Of a stretch of DNA of 64,000 bases, positions 21,101-32,308 are shown piece by piece; within the stretch, counting starts at the first letter, position 1, and each line of letters opens with the position of its first letter. The DNA comes from Mesaphorura yosii. Lineage: Eukaryota > Arthropoda > Collembola > Poduromorpha > Tullbergiidae. Position numbers and translations under genes: made by a program. A model generated the notes under the pieces. That model saw nothing but the letters and a program-made list of their open reading frames with translations. It ran no database searches and had not been told where the DNA came from. The stretch is taken from assembly GCA_009869945.1 (NCBI GenBank), contig WIXG01000255.1:51996-115995 (forward strand), written 5' to 3'.

Positions 21101-24100
21101 GGATCAGTGCACGCAGTTCATTGTCCCAGTGTCGTGCCTTTATTCATAAGAGAAAGTTCGATGGAGGTGGAGAAAATTCATCCAGTGCACTTGCTTGAGA
21201 ACCCTTCGTACATCACGCTCTTTGAATTTGAGAAAGCGTACGACCTGGATGGATGGCGAAAGACTGCCGGACAAAAATGGAGGCTCGCTGTCTACATCTC
21301 CGCGTTTTATGTCGCGCTCATCTTTTCGCTGCAACGTCTGATGAAGAATCGGGCACCGCTCAAGCTGACTAAGACGCTCGCGGGATGGAACGTGTTTCTA
21401 GCGGTTTTCTCTACGATTGCGTTCTCGAGGACAGCTCCGGAATTCTTTCATGTCCTCACATCGCCGAATGGATTTCATAACACAGTTTGCAAATGGTGAG
21501 TCAACTCAGCCCTTCCTCTTTCACGCTTGCTACTTCCACTTTCATGTGATTCAATAAAATTTAATTACTACGAGAGTGACCGGTATGACGTTCGTTGCAG
21601 GACTGCACACAACAAAGCCACGGCGTACTGGAGCTGGTTGTTAGCCCTGTCTAAGCTGCTCGAGCTCGGGGACACAATATTCGTCGTTTTACGCAAACAG
21701 AATTTGCTATTTCTTCACTGGTAAGTGCACGGCAGCCAAAAATAGGCTTCCTGCATCGATTTTACGCACAATAGGTCATTGTAATTAGCACGAGTAATTA
21801 TGTGGGTATTGACTCTTACGTGGACAAATGTGAATCCCTTTCCAGGTATCACCACATTACGACATTTACTACCTGGTGGCTGATGGCCGAATCCTATGAA
21901 CCCAACCAGCTCTGGTACATCGTCATGAACTCATTTATTCATAGCTTCATGTACTCGTACTACGCGCTCAAGGTTTGCCCATTTTTAATCCCACTTCGGA
22001 AATATTGGAACGTCGAAGTATCGAAATTCTGAGCATTTAATTAATTCAGGCACTGGGTTTCAAAATCCCGAGGAAATTATCGATGGTGATTACGGTCTTC
22101 CAAATCGTGCAAATGTTCTTTGGAATTGTTGTCAACGTCTACGCACTTAATGTCATGTGGTTTCAAGGTACGCACAAGCAGACGACGGAGAAATTGACCT
22201 ATTCCTATTAGGAAATCCCCATTCCCCTTTTGTCGATTGCTATAAATATGAGCTGAATAGTGCCTGCTGTTTCGATTATTTCAGGACGCGAATCTGATTG
22301 CAATCGTGGATATTTCGGGCTCAAAGTATCATTTGGCATTTACGTTTCGTACTTTTATTTGTTTTGTCATTTCTTCTACCACTCGTACTTGGGTAAGAAG
22401 AAGAACAAGAGCGTGGTGAGCAAGAGCGACGGCGGAAGGGGACATGTGATGGCCAACGGGCACAACAAAAACGCAATCATATCCGGGAAAGAAAAAGCGA
22501 AACCCGACAGCCCTAAAAACGGGTTGAACATTTGTGGCATTCAGGAGCAACTCAAAGACTTGGATTCGAATGGCAAAAAGGAGCGTTAATGCGTTAAGTC
22601 TGGTTGAAATGATGCACCTCAAACACTTGCACATTCCAAGTGCGGGCTAGGCAGATTTCCCAAAATACACTTTATTACTATATTTAATTACACTTTATAC
22701 AATTCTGTGTTATTTAATGTGTAGAAAACGAATAAATACTCAAGACTCGTAAACGTGTTTGGCATTTTCTCGTAACTCATGATGTTCTTATCTCGTACGA
22801 GTTGTCATTCGACAATGTGCTCTGTTCCTTGACGCTCAACGCGTCGCGTCAGGCTGACTTGACGGAACGAAGCATTTTATCATGAAATCAATTTTCTGCC
22901 ACTTCCTACTCATTTTGACGTAATAATCTTAAACCTACCAAACTACGGTACGCGATGAATGTTAGAAAGCGTGATAGGAAACGCGACATTTTGCATTGTC
23001 GATGGCCAGCAGTAACTTAAAACCTTCATTAAAATTTAGAAACTAGGAAAATAGGCACGCGAGGCACACGAGCATAGTTAAATAGTTAATCAGCATGGTC
23101 TGGTGTCAAGCGTGTTGAATTTATTTCAAACTTCCTTGTTGAAAATATAAATGGTGACAAATATGCTGATTAATCTGTCCAACCCAAGTCCCCAGTCCTG
23201 TTGGAAATGCAATCGATTTCGTTCCAGCTTGTAGACTTTGGAATTCAATAAATGCACAATTTATTTAATTTTCTGAAAAAATAAAGTAAAACTAGGCTTT
23301 CTCAACCTTCCACGGTCAAATTGACTGATGATTGATGTGCCGACATTTTGGGGCCACAGAACAGATGCGCACTCGAGTAGAGTGAGAGGATGCAAATAAT
23401 TGCTAATTCATAACCTTAAAATTGATTAAATTGGATTAAATTCAGTGTAAAGGAAAGTTCAGAGGCTGAAGGTTTTGGCAACAACACCAAGCCTAGTTTG
23501 TAATGGCTAATAGACACCTGTAATGATTAGGTTAGTGGGGCCGTCGTCTCATTTAATCGAGCTATCAGTTCCTGAGGATAATAATAATTACGGACAACGG
23601 CCACCGTGCGCGTGCGAGCGTACAGGAAAATTGCAAGGTTACTTAATCATGAAACGAAGATTCACGGTTCGATAACTTTAATATAATAAAATAGGCTATC
23701 ATTAAATTCGCGTTACGTTTCTAAAATTAAAGATAATCATCTGTACAGTCATAAGGCACACGTGCGTCTCATTTGCAGAAATTCTTGTAGCCAGCTTGAT
23801 TCGATCTCCCCGTGTACAAACAAGGTACACCGCGTATTCTCAAGTAGAAAGTCGGGTGATAAGATATTGTGATAATGCAGCACATTTCATGTCAGCGGGA
23901 TGTTATTAGTAATCAGACCAGTAGACGCAGACGAAAGAATGAGTTCAATACTTCAAAATAAAAATACTGTCTCAATCAACTCGAAGGAAACACGAAACTT
24001 TCCTTCACATGGCTCTAATTTTCGATTTAAAACATCGTTAGCACACGCTAAAACAGCTTGCACCCGTGCATTCGTATTGTCACTGTTGTGCTGATAAGGA

Positions 24101-27100
24101 AAGTCCTTCGAAAATATCAGAAAATGATGTTCACACGATCTCCTGAGAATTTCACGTTCCACTCGACTAATGTGTGGAGACGACGCTTAATTGAGCAATA
24201 AAAAACTATCACGAATTTGCTGGATGAGACGAGCAAGGTACAAACGCAAACGGCTTCCGTCGCGTCTTCGTCTCCATTTAAGATTTGGGTCATGATGGAA
24301 ATACTTAATCTTTTAATTGATACTTGCTTTTAGCTCTAATTAGGATCTGAGTCATGTATCCAGCAAAATTCAGTTAACTGGCAAAAAATTAAAGAGTGTA
24401 TCATTGCCCATGACTCGTGTCGCACCATTTGCCATTGTGTGTATGTGCTGAAGCTATTTTCTCACGCTCATAAATGGCCTCCGACTGAATTCTACTCTGA
24501 AATGCGCAAAAAATGGAGTTTCGCCACCGTCCTGAACCTTGCTCCTGCAACCACCTTGTGCTTTTGTCCCTCTTGAGGAAAACGAGATCGTGATCCTGAA
24601 CATCCTACGCTTTTGCTGCCTTAATTAAATACGGTCGCCGTCCGCCATCGTCATAGACGAGTCAATAATTTTAATCGTTGCGTTCTTTCATTCTGCTCTC
24701 GGAGCTAGGTGCGTGAGCTTTATGGATTTTCACTTGAAACAGCCTTCCGAGTAGAAGGGTGATTTACAGCCCATAAAGGGTTTCACAGCTAAAGCCAGAA
24801 AGCATACCTCCTCTTATTTTTAACCTGTCTACGTAAGTAAACGTAACTCTTGTGTTGTGCTGTAATTGGATTAAACGGCTGGTGTACTTTAGCTCGCGTT
24901 CGTCTTTGTCTAGTTAGTCTCTTGATAGTCCTCAAAATATCGCCACACCACTTTCTGCCCACGTACGGTTTTAATCGAGTTTTGAGTCAGTTGCATAAAA
25001 ATAACTACGTATAAAACAATGCACTGCTTGTGAAGTCCATTTAGTTGACTGCCGCAAGCCAAATCGTTTCGTTAGCTGAGCAAAGAACAAATTCGATTCA
25101 TTGAGACTTGAGACTTTAACTTTATTTCAAGTTGGGAAGTGAGAATGAATGCGATAATCCCGCAACAACACGTCTCATTAGTGAATCACTCAGTTGGCTA
25201 TGTCACACCCAACTCCTGGGAGTCATCTTTCGACTTCTTCGCGGCGAGACAATGGGTCTCCAAAACACAGAGCTTGGCGTTCTACCTGGCGGTCGGGTAT
25301 GTTGGAGTCATTTTTGCCATACAAAGTTACATGAAAAACCGTCCAGCCTACAAACTGAAAAATCCGCTCATCGTATGGAACACCGTCTTGGCTGTGCTAT
25401 CAACAATTGCATGGGTCAGAATGTTTCCGGAATTCTCGCTCAAGGTGATGAGTGGATTCCACAACTCTGTATGCCACTGGTAAGCGATTTGAGTTACCAC
25501 TTTCATTGCTGGCGTTCCATTTCATGCATAACATTATTTCTTCAAGTTGTCTCAATTTTTCCGTTTCGTGTAGGAATAACACACACAACATTTCGACAGC
25601 CTACTGGGTTTATGTTTTGCTGCTCTTGAAAATTATCGAACTGGGAGACACGCTTTTTGTCGTGTTGAGAAAGCAAAAGCTCTTGTTTCTGCACTGGTGA
25701 GATTACTTAATTTGACGAAGTACAAGCTTTTAATTGTGAAATATTCGGAGCTGGCTGCTGGCATTTACACTACGCACCCTCGTTTACTTTCAAGGTATCA
25801 TCATTTCTCTGTTCTCATTGGATCCTGGATCTCATTCGAAGCTTACGAACCTGCGCTCCTTTGGTTTGTCACCGTCAATGCTTTCGTCCACAGCATTATG
25901 TACTCGTACTACGCTTTAAAGGTAATTAAACAGTTAAAACATTCTTTGTTACATACGAAGAAATTCGTATTGCCAACATTTTTGATCATCTGTAGGCAAT
26001 TGGTGTGAAAATTCCACGACAATATTCCATGATGATCACGACCATTCAATTGCTTCAAATGGTTATGGGAATTGTCGTTAACATGTACAGAGTCCCTTGG
26101 CTTCTCAGCGGTAAATACCTGACAATTCATTAACATGCTTGCATGCATAAGATTTTAATCTCACCAACTACTTTCATAGGTGACAAAAAGAGCTGTGCCG
26201 TGAGTCGTATCACCGTTCAAGTTGGATTAACGCTGTACATTCCGTTCTTGTACTTGTTCGCGAAGTTCTTCTACGACACGTACTTACGCAGCAGTGACAA
26301 ATACGTTAAACCCTCAATCGTGAACCATGTCCACAGAATCAAGAAGCAGGGCTAGAAAATTGGAAGAAATTGAAGATGAGTCTACTAGAAGGAAGCAGCA
26401 AAACGGCAACATTCTCAGATGGCGAAATATTTGTAGCTATTGTAGCATTACGCGAATAGTCCAAGAGAGCTTGGGCTTGAACGATTAACTTCAAATTAGG
26501 AGTCTAGGCAGAAATTGTAAGAGATAATGTGTGACCAGACTAAGAATTGGGCATTTAGATTATGACTGCTAAATCTAGTTCATTGTGTTAAGCTTTTTGC
26601 ACGAGAACTTAATTTATAGGCGAATCAACAAGACTTCATTTAAACGAAAAAGACGACCTCTGTTGTGCACCGACTGCAATATGGCTAATAGAGCAGCGAC
26701 TTAACTTAGACATTAAGGCACTAGTCTAGGAGTGCAACCGCTTATTTGTTAAACTCTAGAAAATTCATTGAACCAATACTATTGTGATTTTCTCTTGTCC
26801 TGAGTTGCATCATTTGGAGACTAAAAGGATTTTTATTTACCTGACTCTTTCTTAGAAGTTCCAAGTAAAAGTCAACGGCTCGCTCCTGCACGCCGAGATC
26901 CGGGTACAGCAAACCAACTTTCAGGAAAGCATCCGTCGAGCATGTATTCAGCGAGCCATTCCATCGATGAAGTTCACTTTGGAGGGTATGAAGTAGAAAG
27001 CTAAATTGGCAGGCAAAAGCATAACGTTCGATGTCGGTTGATGATGAAATAGCTTCCTGAGGCGACCCTGACAGATATGAATTGATCCCGTCGACCAGTG

Positions 27101-30100
27101 TTGGGGGAACCAGCTTTTCATTGATTTGATTTAGCAGGAGTTCAACTTTTCCAATAAGTCTTGGCACAAGCAGCAACACAAGCAACGAGTCGTAGTCGCC
27201 TAAAAATATAGCCGTAGAACTCATTACCATCGCGTAGATACACCCACTTTTGTTAATATGCTTTACCTCCTCTTTTTATAAAACCGTCCGGCATGAATGC
27301 ATTCAAATACTGAACATGCAGTTTGGCTTCCTTCACTTCCAGTCTTCGTAACTCCAAGTCTATCGCGGTCGTCTGAGCTTTCGAGTTTTCAAATATCTTC
27401 TTGAAATCTAATGCTTCATTAAGGCCAGGTATTGATTTTGTTGATTCAATTTCAAGGTTCTTTTGCAAGAGATCATTTTCATCCTTCAGTTTCTGAACTA
27501 GATCTCTGAATCGAACAATTGTAGCTTCTCGATCCGCAATAGTTTCTTGTAAAGCTTCAATTTCTCGAGTAATCTAAACCATTGATAAGGAGCTCAAATA
27601 AATAATCTTTAAAATGAACGTTGTTCTACAATACCTCTAAGCTTACGTACATTCTGTATAATTATAACAGATTGTTGATGTTCTTCGCGCAGTTCCATTT
27701 CTGTCTCTTTAGCCGTTTCTTGCAGTTGTTCGTTAACATCTTGCAGTGCTTCGAGATCTGCTACCGCTTCCGCAAGCTGTGTAACCTTTTCCTCTAGGTT
27801 TAGATTTTTCTCCGTTAAGTTTTCTACCATTGCTTCCGCCCCAAGTGCAGCATCGTTCTAATTTATACACGGAGTTCAGTGAACAGCAATTCCGTGTCAC
27901 CACAAGGGAAGACCTGATATGATAGAATTACCTGTTCCTGTAAATCAGCTATCTGAGCTTCCAGTTCGGAACACCGGCCTTCAAGCCTTTCCTTTGTTCT
28001 TGATAGTTCAACAGCTTCCGCTTTATGTGTTTCTGCATCTTTAACAGTTTTCTGATGCAGATGTTTTTCGTGAGCCGATGAATCCCGAAGTCTAAATTAC
28101 AAAGGAACCATGAGTGCCTATCCTTCGCTAATTAGATTCAGTCAAGTTCAGTGCCTACTTGATCAAGGCTTCCTTCAGGCGAGCATTTTCAGCTTGCAAC
28201 TGTTTCACTGGCACTGAATTCATCACCTCGGCGGATGCTCCTCCACTTCCACCTCCAGCTGCGGCTTCTTTAATTGCGATAAGTTCAGTGTTCAGTCCTG
28301 CTATCTTCTCATTAGCTTGCTCGAGTTCAAGTTGCAAAGTCTCGGCTTTCTCTTCGGCCATTTCCTTATCCAAAGTTGCCATTTCCACGGCTTCAGAAAG
28401 TTCTGACATTTCTTCGGCATGAATATCCCTCGCTTCGATAGCCTCTCTAGCTTCTTGCTTTGCCTATTAAAAAGGGCATAAGCAAGCCTCGTTGGTCTAT
28501 CCATTAAGCATGTATGCTTTTCGCCTTCGCATATACTCAGAAAGCTTGATAAGGTTACATCCTCACCTTCTTCAAGTCTCTTTGCAAAGTTGCTTGCGAC
28601 TCTAAAACCTTAGTTTTGAATTCTGTCAGTGTTTCGACTTGAAGCCGAAAACGGTCGAGTTCTCGCAATTTTTCCAAATCGGCAGCTCGTTTACCTTCAA
28701 AATAAGATTTGTGTATTGGACTGAAGGCTGCAGTACATCGAGAATGAATTGCACGTACCTTTCAGAGTTTCAAGTTTTTCAGTTAAATCCTTCACTTCAT
28801 TGCGAAGGGTTTCAATTGTCTGAATTGCTGTTGAGCGGTCTTCCACATTGGTGGGTGCCGCTGGACTTGAGAAAGGTGGCAAAAACGGGCTCATTGCTGG
28901 TGTACCAGGAGTATACTGTGGCACGATGGACTCCTCTAAAGTCTAAGCAGGTATTTGAATATGGAAACCCGAAAAGGCTTTCAAGACAGATTTCGTCAGT
29001 ACACGCTTACTTCGACAAATGAGGCTCGCTTGCTCATATTGCTACTGCTGCTTTCGCTGACTCTGGTGCTCGGTGCTGGGCTTGACATAACGTTCAGGTT
29101 TATTTTCGAGTTTGAAGGACTCGTCTGCAGCGACTTCGGAATTTCCTTTTCCTTTCCTGCCACCGGAAGCCTAAAATTTCGAGAAAGTTCATAAAAGTGT
29201 GAACTGCAACAATTCTCGAATGACAACTCAAACACCAAACCAAGAAAGAATGGCTTGAAGAATTCTTGAAGAAGCGAACTAAATATTTAAATTAAGAAAT
29301 CTTAAACCTGGAGTATCGTGATTGTCTTGCTGGCAAGTACGTTACAGGATTGTTGAAGCGCAGACTTGGTGTAGGAGATTTTTCAGCGCGAGGACGGTCG
29401 GTTTTATGCAAGTTGACCAATGAACGAGAAAAATGAAGAGGAGGTGTTAGTGCCAATGACATCGAAACACGCTTCCGCACGCCCATATTAATGACCTGCA
29501 CGACTGGCTCAGGTTCAGGAACATTCAGTGCCGGGGTGGAGGAGCTGATGTCTTCCTTGCAGTTTGTTGGAGCTGCCAAGCTCAAACTCCTCCGTTTTTT
29601 AGAACCACGAACTTTGTCGCTGTCATTTGCTGTTCCGTTGAAACTAAGTCGCACTCGCTTAACAGGAAGACTCTCAGTACTCGCGGAAAATACTTGAGTC
29701 CTGCTTCCGTGCAATGTAGAATTGAGCTTATCGCGAATGGAACTAAAATTCAGCTCAGTAGCTGGCATGTCCTTGATTTGAGACGCTCGACGATTACGGT
29801 TATAAAGCAAGCGAGAGTTTCTTCCGCTATTGCTTTTCTGTGCTTTTTCGGTTTTATTGAATGGTGTTCCTCTAAAGTATTGTACGTTACTGCCTCTTGC
29901 AGATGTGTTTCTCGAGGCAGAGGTGGAGGCAGACTGGACGTTATTTTGAGCTGGGTTGTCGCCGTCGCCTTTTGGAGTGTTAAAATTGAAATGAGAAACT
30001 CCTTTAGGAATTCCACTGCATTTAAATCCGCCGTTGTATTTAGGCAAGCTGCTTTGTCCATCTGACATTAAGGGAAACCCTGGCTGTTCCTGGCGAGCTC

Positions 30101-31196
30101 GCCTTTTGTTGGCAAGTTCATCCATTTCGTTAGAAGCTATTTTAGAATATGATGCTATAAATGATTCGTTACTCTACTCAATATGATCAATTGAGTTCTC
30201 CGCGAACCTGTATCTACTTTGTATAAGACAATTGGTCTCTGTAGGGTGGTCAATATTGTTGGCGTCCCTGCATCGTCGGCTATTTCCGCAGTTGCTCTGG
30301 TGTGAACGTTATTGGCATCGATTGCACGCTTCGCGCTTCCCACGTTAGAGATTATTAATGACGGCAATCTGATCAAAATAGTATTTTAGAAATTTTAAGT
30401 TAAAGGTTCCGTTCTATTAAGATCAATCACGCGATTGCAAAATAAACCTGACAGACTAAGCAAAAATGGGAAGTAAACAATGACAGCCGCGGCCAACAAG
30501 TTGTTCGACCTTACCGTGTGAGCTGGTTCCTTCTTTGAGTTTGACTCATAGGCTTGCTTGGAATTTCAGAGTTCAGAGAAAATCATTTTGTTACGAAATT
30601 ACCCCAATTTTGAAAATATTTAGGAAGTCGCGCATATTCTACTCTTATTTAGCATTAGTAATTTAATAGAGCATAAGAGCATTGTACATTGCGATTACCT
30701 GCTTTTAGTAGTTTTCGCTGCGGCCGACACAGGAGCTGCATTTGCGTCATTTCCACCGCTCTTGCGCGAAGCGGAAGGACTTCCCGGCGGCCTGTCAAGA
30801 GCAAATCAGCGTTTTACATGACAAATTAAAATTAATACAAACATACAGTTTAAAAACGTACTTTGGAGATTTCTTTATTAGACCAACTGAAGCTGCGCTG
30901 GACGGTGAGGTTTTGTTGCTTGACTGCCCACTACTTGTTCTTTCAGTAGATTCGTCTCCAGCGGATGTCAAAATCGTGAGCTGGGTTTGTCGAAGAAATA
31001 TGCCGTGCAGATCTTCACATTCAAAGTAGCTGACATCTTGCACGGTTCCATTATTTTTCCCCTTAGGCTCATCGAGAATAACACCAATCCATTTCCCCGA
31101 AGCAAATGAGGTGGTTCCAACGAAGGCAACTGTGCCGCACACCTGTTTACCAGTGACCTCAACCCGTTGCCCAACGGCGAGCACAGGCTCACTCAT
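15170..31196 (-). CDS. DCTN1: Dynactin subunit 1 (p150-Glued)
   Basis: This is the large dynactin subunit, which links dynein to microtubules and cargo. Nineteen coding exons: 31196-30862, 30791-30699, 29170-29011, 28942-28759, 28694-28567, 28463-28159, 28091-27932, 27857-27651, 27573-27267, 27199-26841, 17204-17019, 16944-16707, 16633-16446, 16366-16265, 16193-16068, 15995-15824, 15751-15558, 15488-15420 and 15358-15170. They total 1233 aa, all in phase. Residues 1-75 form the CAP-Gly domain; its GKNDG motif reads GKNNG. A basic Ser/Pro linker follows, then coiled coil 1 ([32 protein letters not shown]). The dynactin domain has [32 protein letters not shown] and [17 protein letters not shown]. 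Next comes a second coiled coil ([20 protein letters not shown]). The two last exons have no clear vertebrate counterpart, so the C-terminus is less sure. A minus-strand AATAAA is at 15094-15089. The introns at 17205-26840 and 29171-30698 contain other genes. Confidence 0.93.
17205..18428. other. Dynactin intron, part upstream of the first elongase gene
   Basis: No gene is visible here. The stretch should include the promoter of the first nested elongase gene. A TATATAAT run at about 18230-18237 lies about 200 bp before its start codon. This is suggestive only. Confidence 0.4.
18429..19631 (+). CDS. Fatty acid elongase, ELOVL6-type, first of three (nested in dynactin)
   Basis: This is a 3-ketoacyl-CoA synthase of the ELO family, which adds two carbons to long-chain acyl-CoA in the ER membrane. 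Five exons: 18429-18760, 18835-18954, 19038-19164, 19229-19346 and 19408-19631, total 306 aa. The start ATG aligns with MEVEK of the second copy; an in-frame ATG at 18378 is less likely. Family motifs in order are KVVELGDT, the catalytic histidine box [17 protein letters not shown] and TFLQLLQ. The C-terminus ends KKDH, a dilysine (KKxx) ER-retrieval signal. There are multiple membrane segments. AATAAA is at 19710-19715. The tryptophan codon is split at the same place in all three copies, showing tandem duplication. Confidence 0.93.
19632..21160. other. Spacer between first and second elongase genes
   Basis: AT-rich DNA of 1.5 kb with the 3' end of the first elongase gene (AATAAA at 19710) and the presumed promoter of the second. 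No coding pattern is seen on either strand. Confidence 0.45.
21161..22589 (+). CDS. Fatty acid elongase, ELOVL6-type, second of three (nested in dynactin)
   Basis: Same family and role as the preceding gene. Five exons: 21161-21495, 21601-21720, 21846-21972, 22050-22167 and 22285-22589, total 334 aa. Exon phases and the middle three exon lengths (120, 127 and 118 nt) equal those of the first copy. Motifs are [25 protein letters not shown] and TVFQIVQ. The long basic C-terminal tail (about 70 residues, rich in Lys, Asn and Gly) ends KKER, again a dilysine ER signal. Exon 1 is highly similar to the first copy ([18 protein letters not shown]), so this pair is the more recent duplication. Confidence 0.93.
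22590..25144. other. Spacer between second and third elongase genes
   Basis: 2.55 kb of AT-rich DNA without a supported gene. Short open frames (for example 23900-24094) have no features. The last 150 bp contain a likely promoter for the third elongase gene, listed separately. Confidence 0.45.
25010..25016 (+). promoter_or_regulatory. TATA box candidate of the third elongase gene
   Basis: TATAAAA stands 129 bp before the start codon at 25145. A start site some 25-30 bp downstream would leave a leader of about 100 bases. No other TATA-like element is closer. Confidence 0.4.
25145..26355 (+). CDS. Fatty acid elongase, ELOVL6-type, third of three (nested in dynactin)
   Basis: ELO-family elongase, more diverged than the other two. 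Five exons: 25145-25479, 25574-25696, 25795-25921, 25996-26110 and 26180-26355, total 291 aa, with the same intron positions and phases as its neighbours. Motifs are [25 protein letters not shown] and TTIQLLQ. The short tail ends KKQG, a third dilysine-type C-terminus. The first ATG in frame is at 25145. An isoleucine- and valine-rich region around [10 protein letters not shown] forms late membrane segments. Substrate preference cannot be read from the sequence. Confidence 0.92.
26356..26840. other. 3' flank of the third elongase within the dynactin intron
   Basis: The distance from the elongase stop (26355) to the next dynactin exon (26841) is 485 bp. I see no further gene and no clear AATAAA in the first 200 bases. 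Confidence 0.45.
29292..30549 (-). CDS. Unknown basic, serine-rich protein nested in a dynactin intron
   Basis: Three exons, 30549-30515, 30368-30208 and 30136-29292, give 346 aa in phase, with its own ATG and stop. All lie inside dynactin intron 29171-30698 on the same strand. The protein starts [20 protein letters not shown]. It is rich in Ser, Arg, Lys and Asn, predicted largely disordered, and has no signal peptide or membrane segment. Clusters such as [24 protein letters not shown] and [12 protein letters not shown] look like basophilic and proline-directed phosphorylation sites, so a nuclear or cytoskeletal protein is plausible. I recognise no family. It could instead be an alternative 3' end of dynactin transcripts. 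That seems less likely, because its first exon opens with an in-frame ATG and no dynactin-phase join is apparent. Confidence 0.65.
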
Positions 31197-32308
31197 CTTT
31201 ATAGTAGAGCTGCTACGGATAATCAAAAGTCCATGCCATTGCCTTTGTCTAAACTTCACGTACAGCAGGTCAGTACTGTGTTGTTATTTACCTGCTAAGG
31301 TTTTACGGACATCTGTAATCGTCAAACTGGGACACCTCACTCAGTTTGAAAGACTGAATGATTTTAAGAAGGACGATCTCCACCCGATTTCGTCAACAGC
31401 TAAGACCTGTTAACTGTTCTGCTTCAAATTTAGCAAACAAAATTTAGATGATGACCACTTCTGTGCTAAAATATTAAATACTGTCTTTGACAGTTAGCTG
31501 GATTAGCTGGTAAAGTTGTACAAGATGACACATAAATACAGCTGTTGACTCAAAAATTGCCACCGGTTTTTACGAACAAAGATTCTCATTCCCGATTCTT
31601 TTGAGCTCGTATGATGACTTTCGTGAACTGTAGATTGTTGACAAAACATTCCTTTTCCATCAGGTGTTCACGAAGTTCGACACTTTCATTAGCTCATCTG
31701 TTGCAATTCTTTCCTCCAAAACAAATGGTACTTGCTTGAATTAATTAGCTGCATTAAAAAGTACATTCTCATTTGCATTACAAATTAATCGACCTTGCTT
31801 AGTTGATTTGTGAGTCTCATGGAATGGAATGCACCTCGCGATTGCTCGTGCAAAAGTGTGCAAAATCTGTAAAATGGTCAAAACATTTCGGTGATACTAT
31901 ACTTCGTTTCATCTTAAATTAGATCATGAGCCACTTCGTATTGGCTGCGAATTTGTGACATCCTGCGCTGGGAATGCCGACGTATCATTTACGTTTTGCA
32001 CGTTTATCTTTAGTCACGGTGAAAAGTGAATGCAAAAATTTGCAAAACTCGTCTACCGTACGTGTGTGTACTACTACTACTTGGTCTGCAGCGTTGTGCA
32101 TGGGGCATGACGCCACACTTCGTTGCGAATTCGTTTGTAATTATTTTGCTAGCTTCGACTCGGGACTCTCGAGTTAAAAACATCAACACAGTGGATTCCC
32201 TTCATCATTTGGTTCTCAGCTTCCATAATATGAGCTTCCGAGTGATTTTCTATCAGCATTGAATCAACGAAAGTGTAGTTGTAATTAACAACAATTAACA
32301 TTAGCACA
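31197..32308. promoter_or_regulatory. Divergent intergenic region of dynactin and EF2-B
   Basis: This separates the dynactin start (minus, 31196) from the EF2-B start (plus, 32309). A leader intron for dynactin is likely: a donor GTAAAT on the minus strand just below about 31291 and an acceptor near 31214. No protein-coding pattern is seen in the rest. Promoters of both genes should lie here. Confidence 0.45.
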
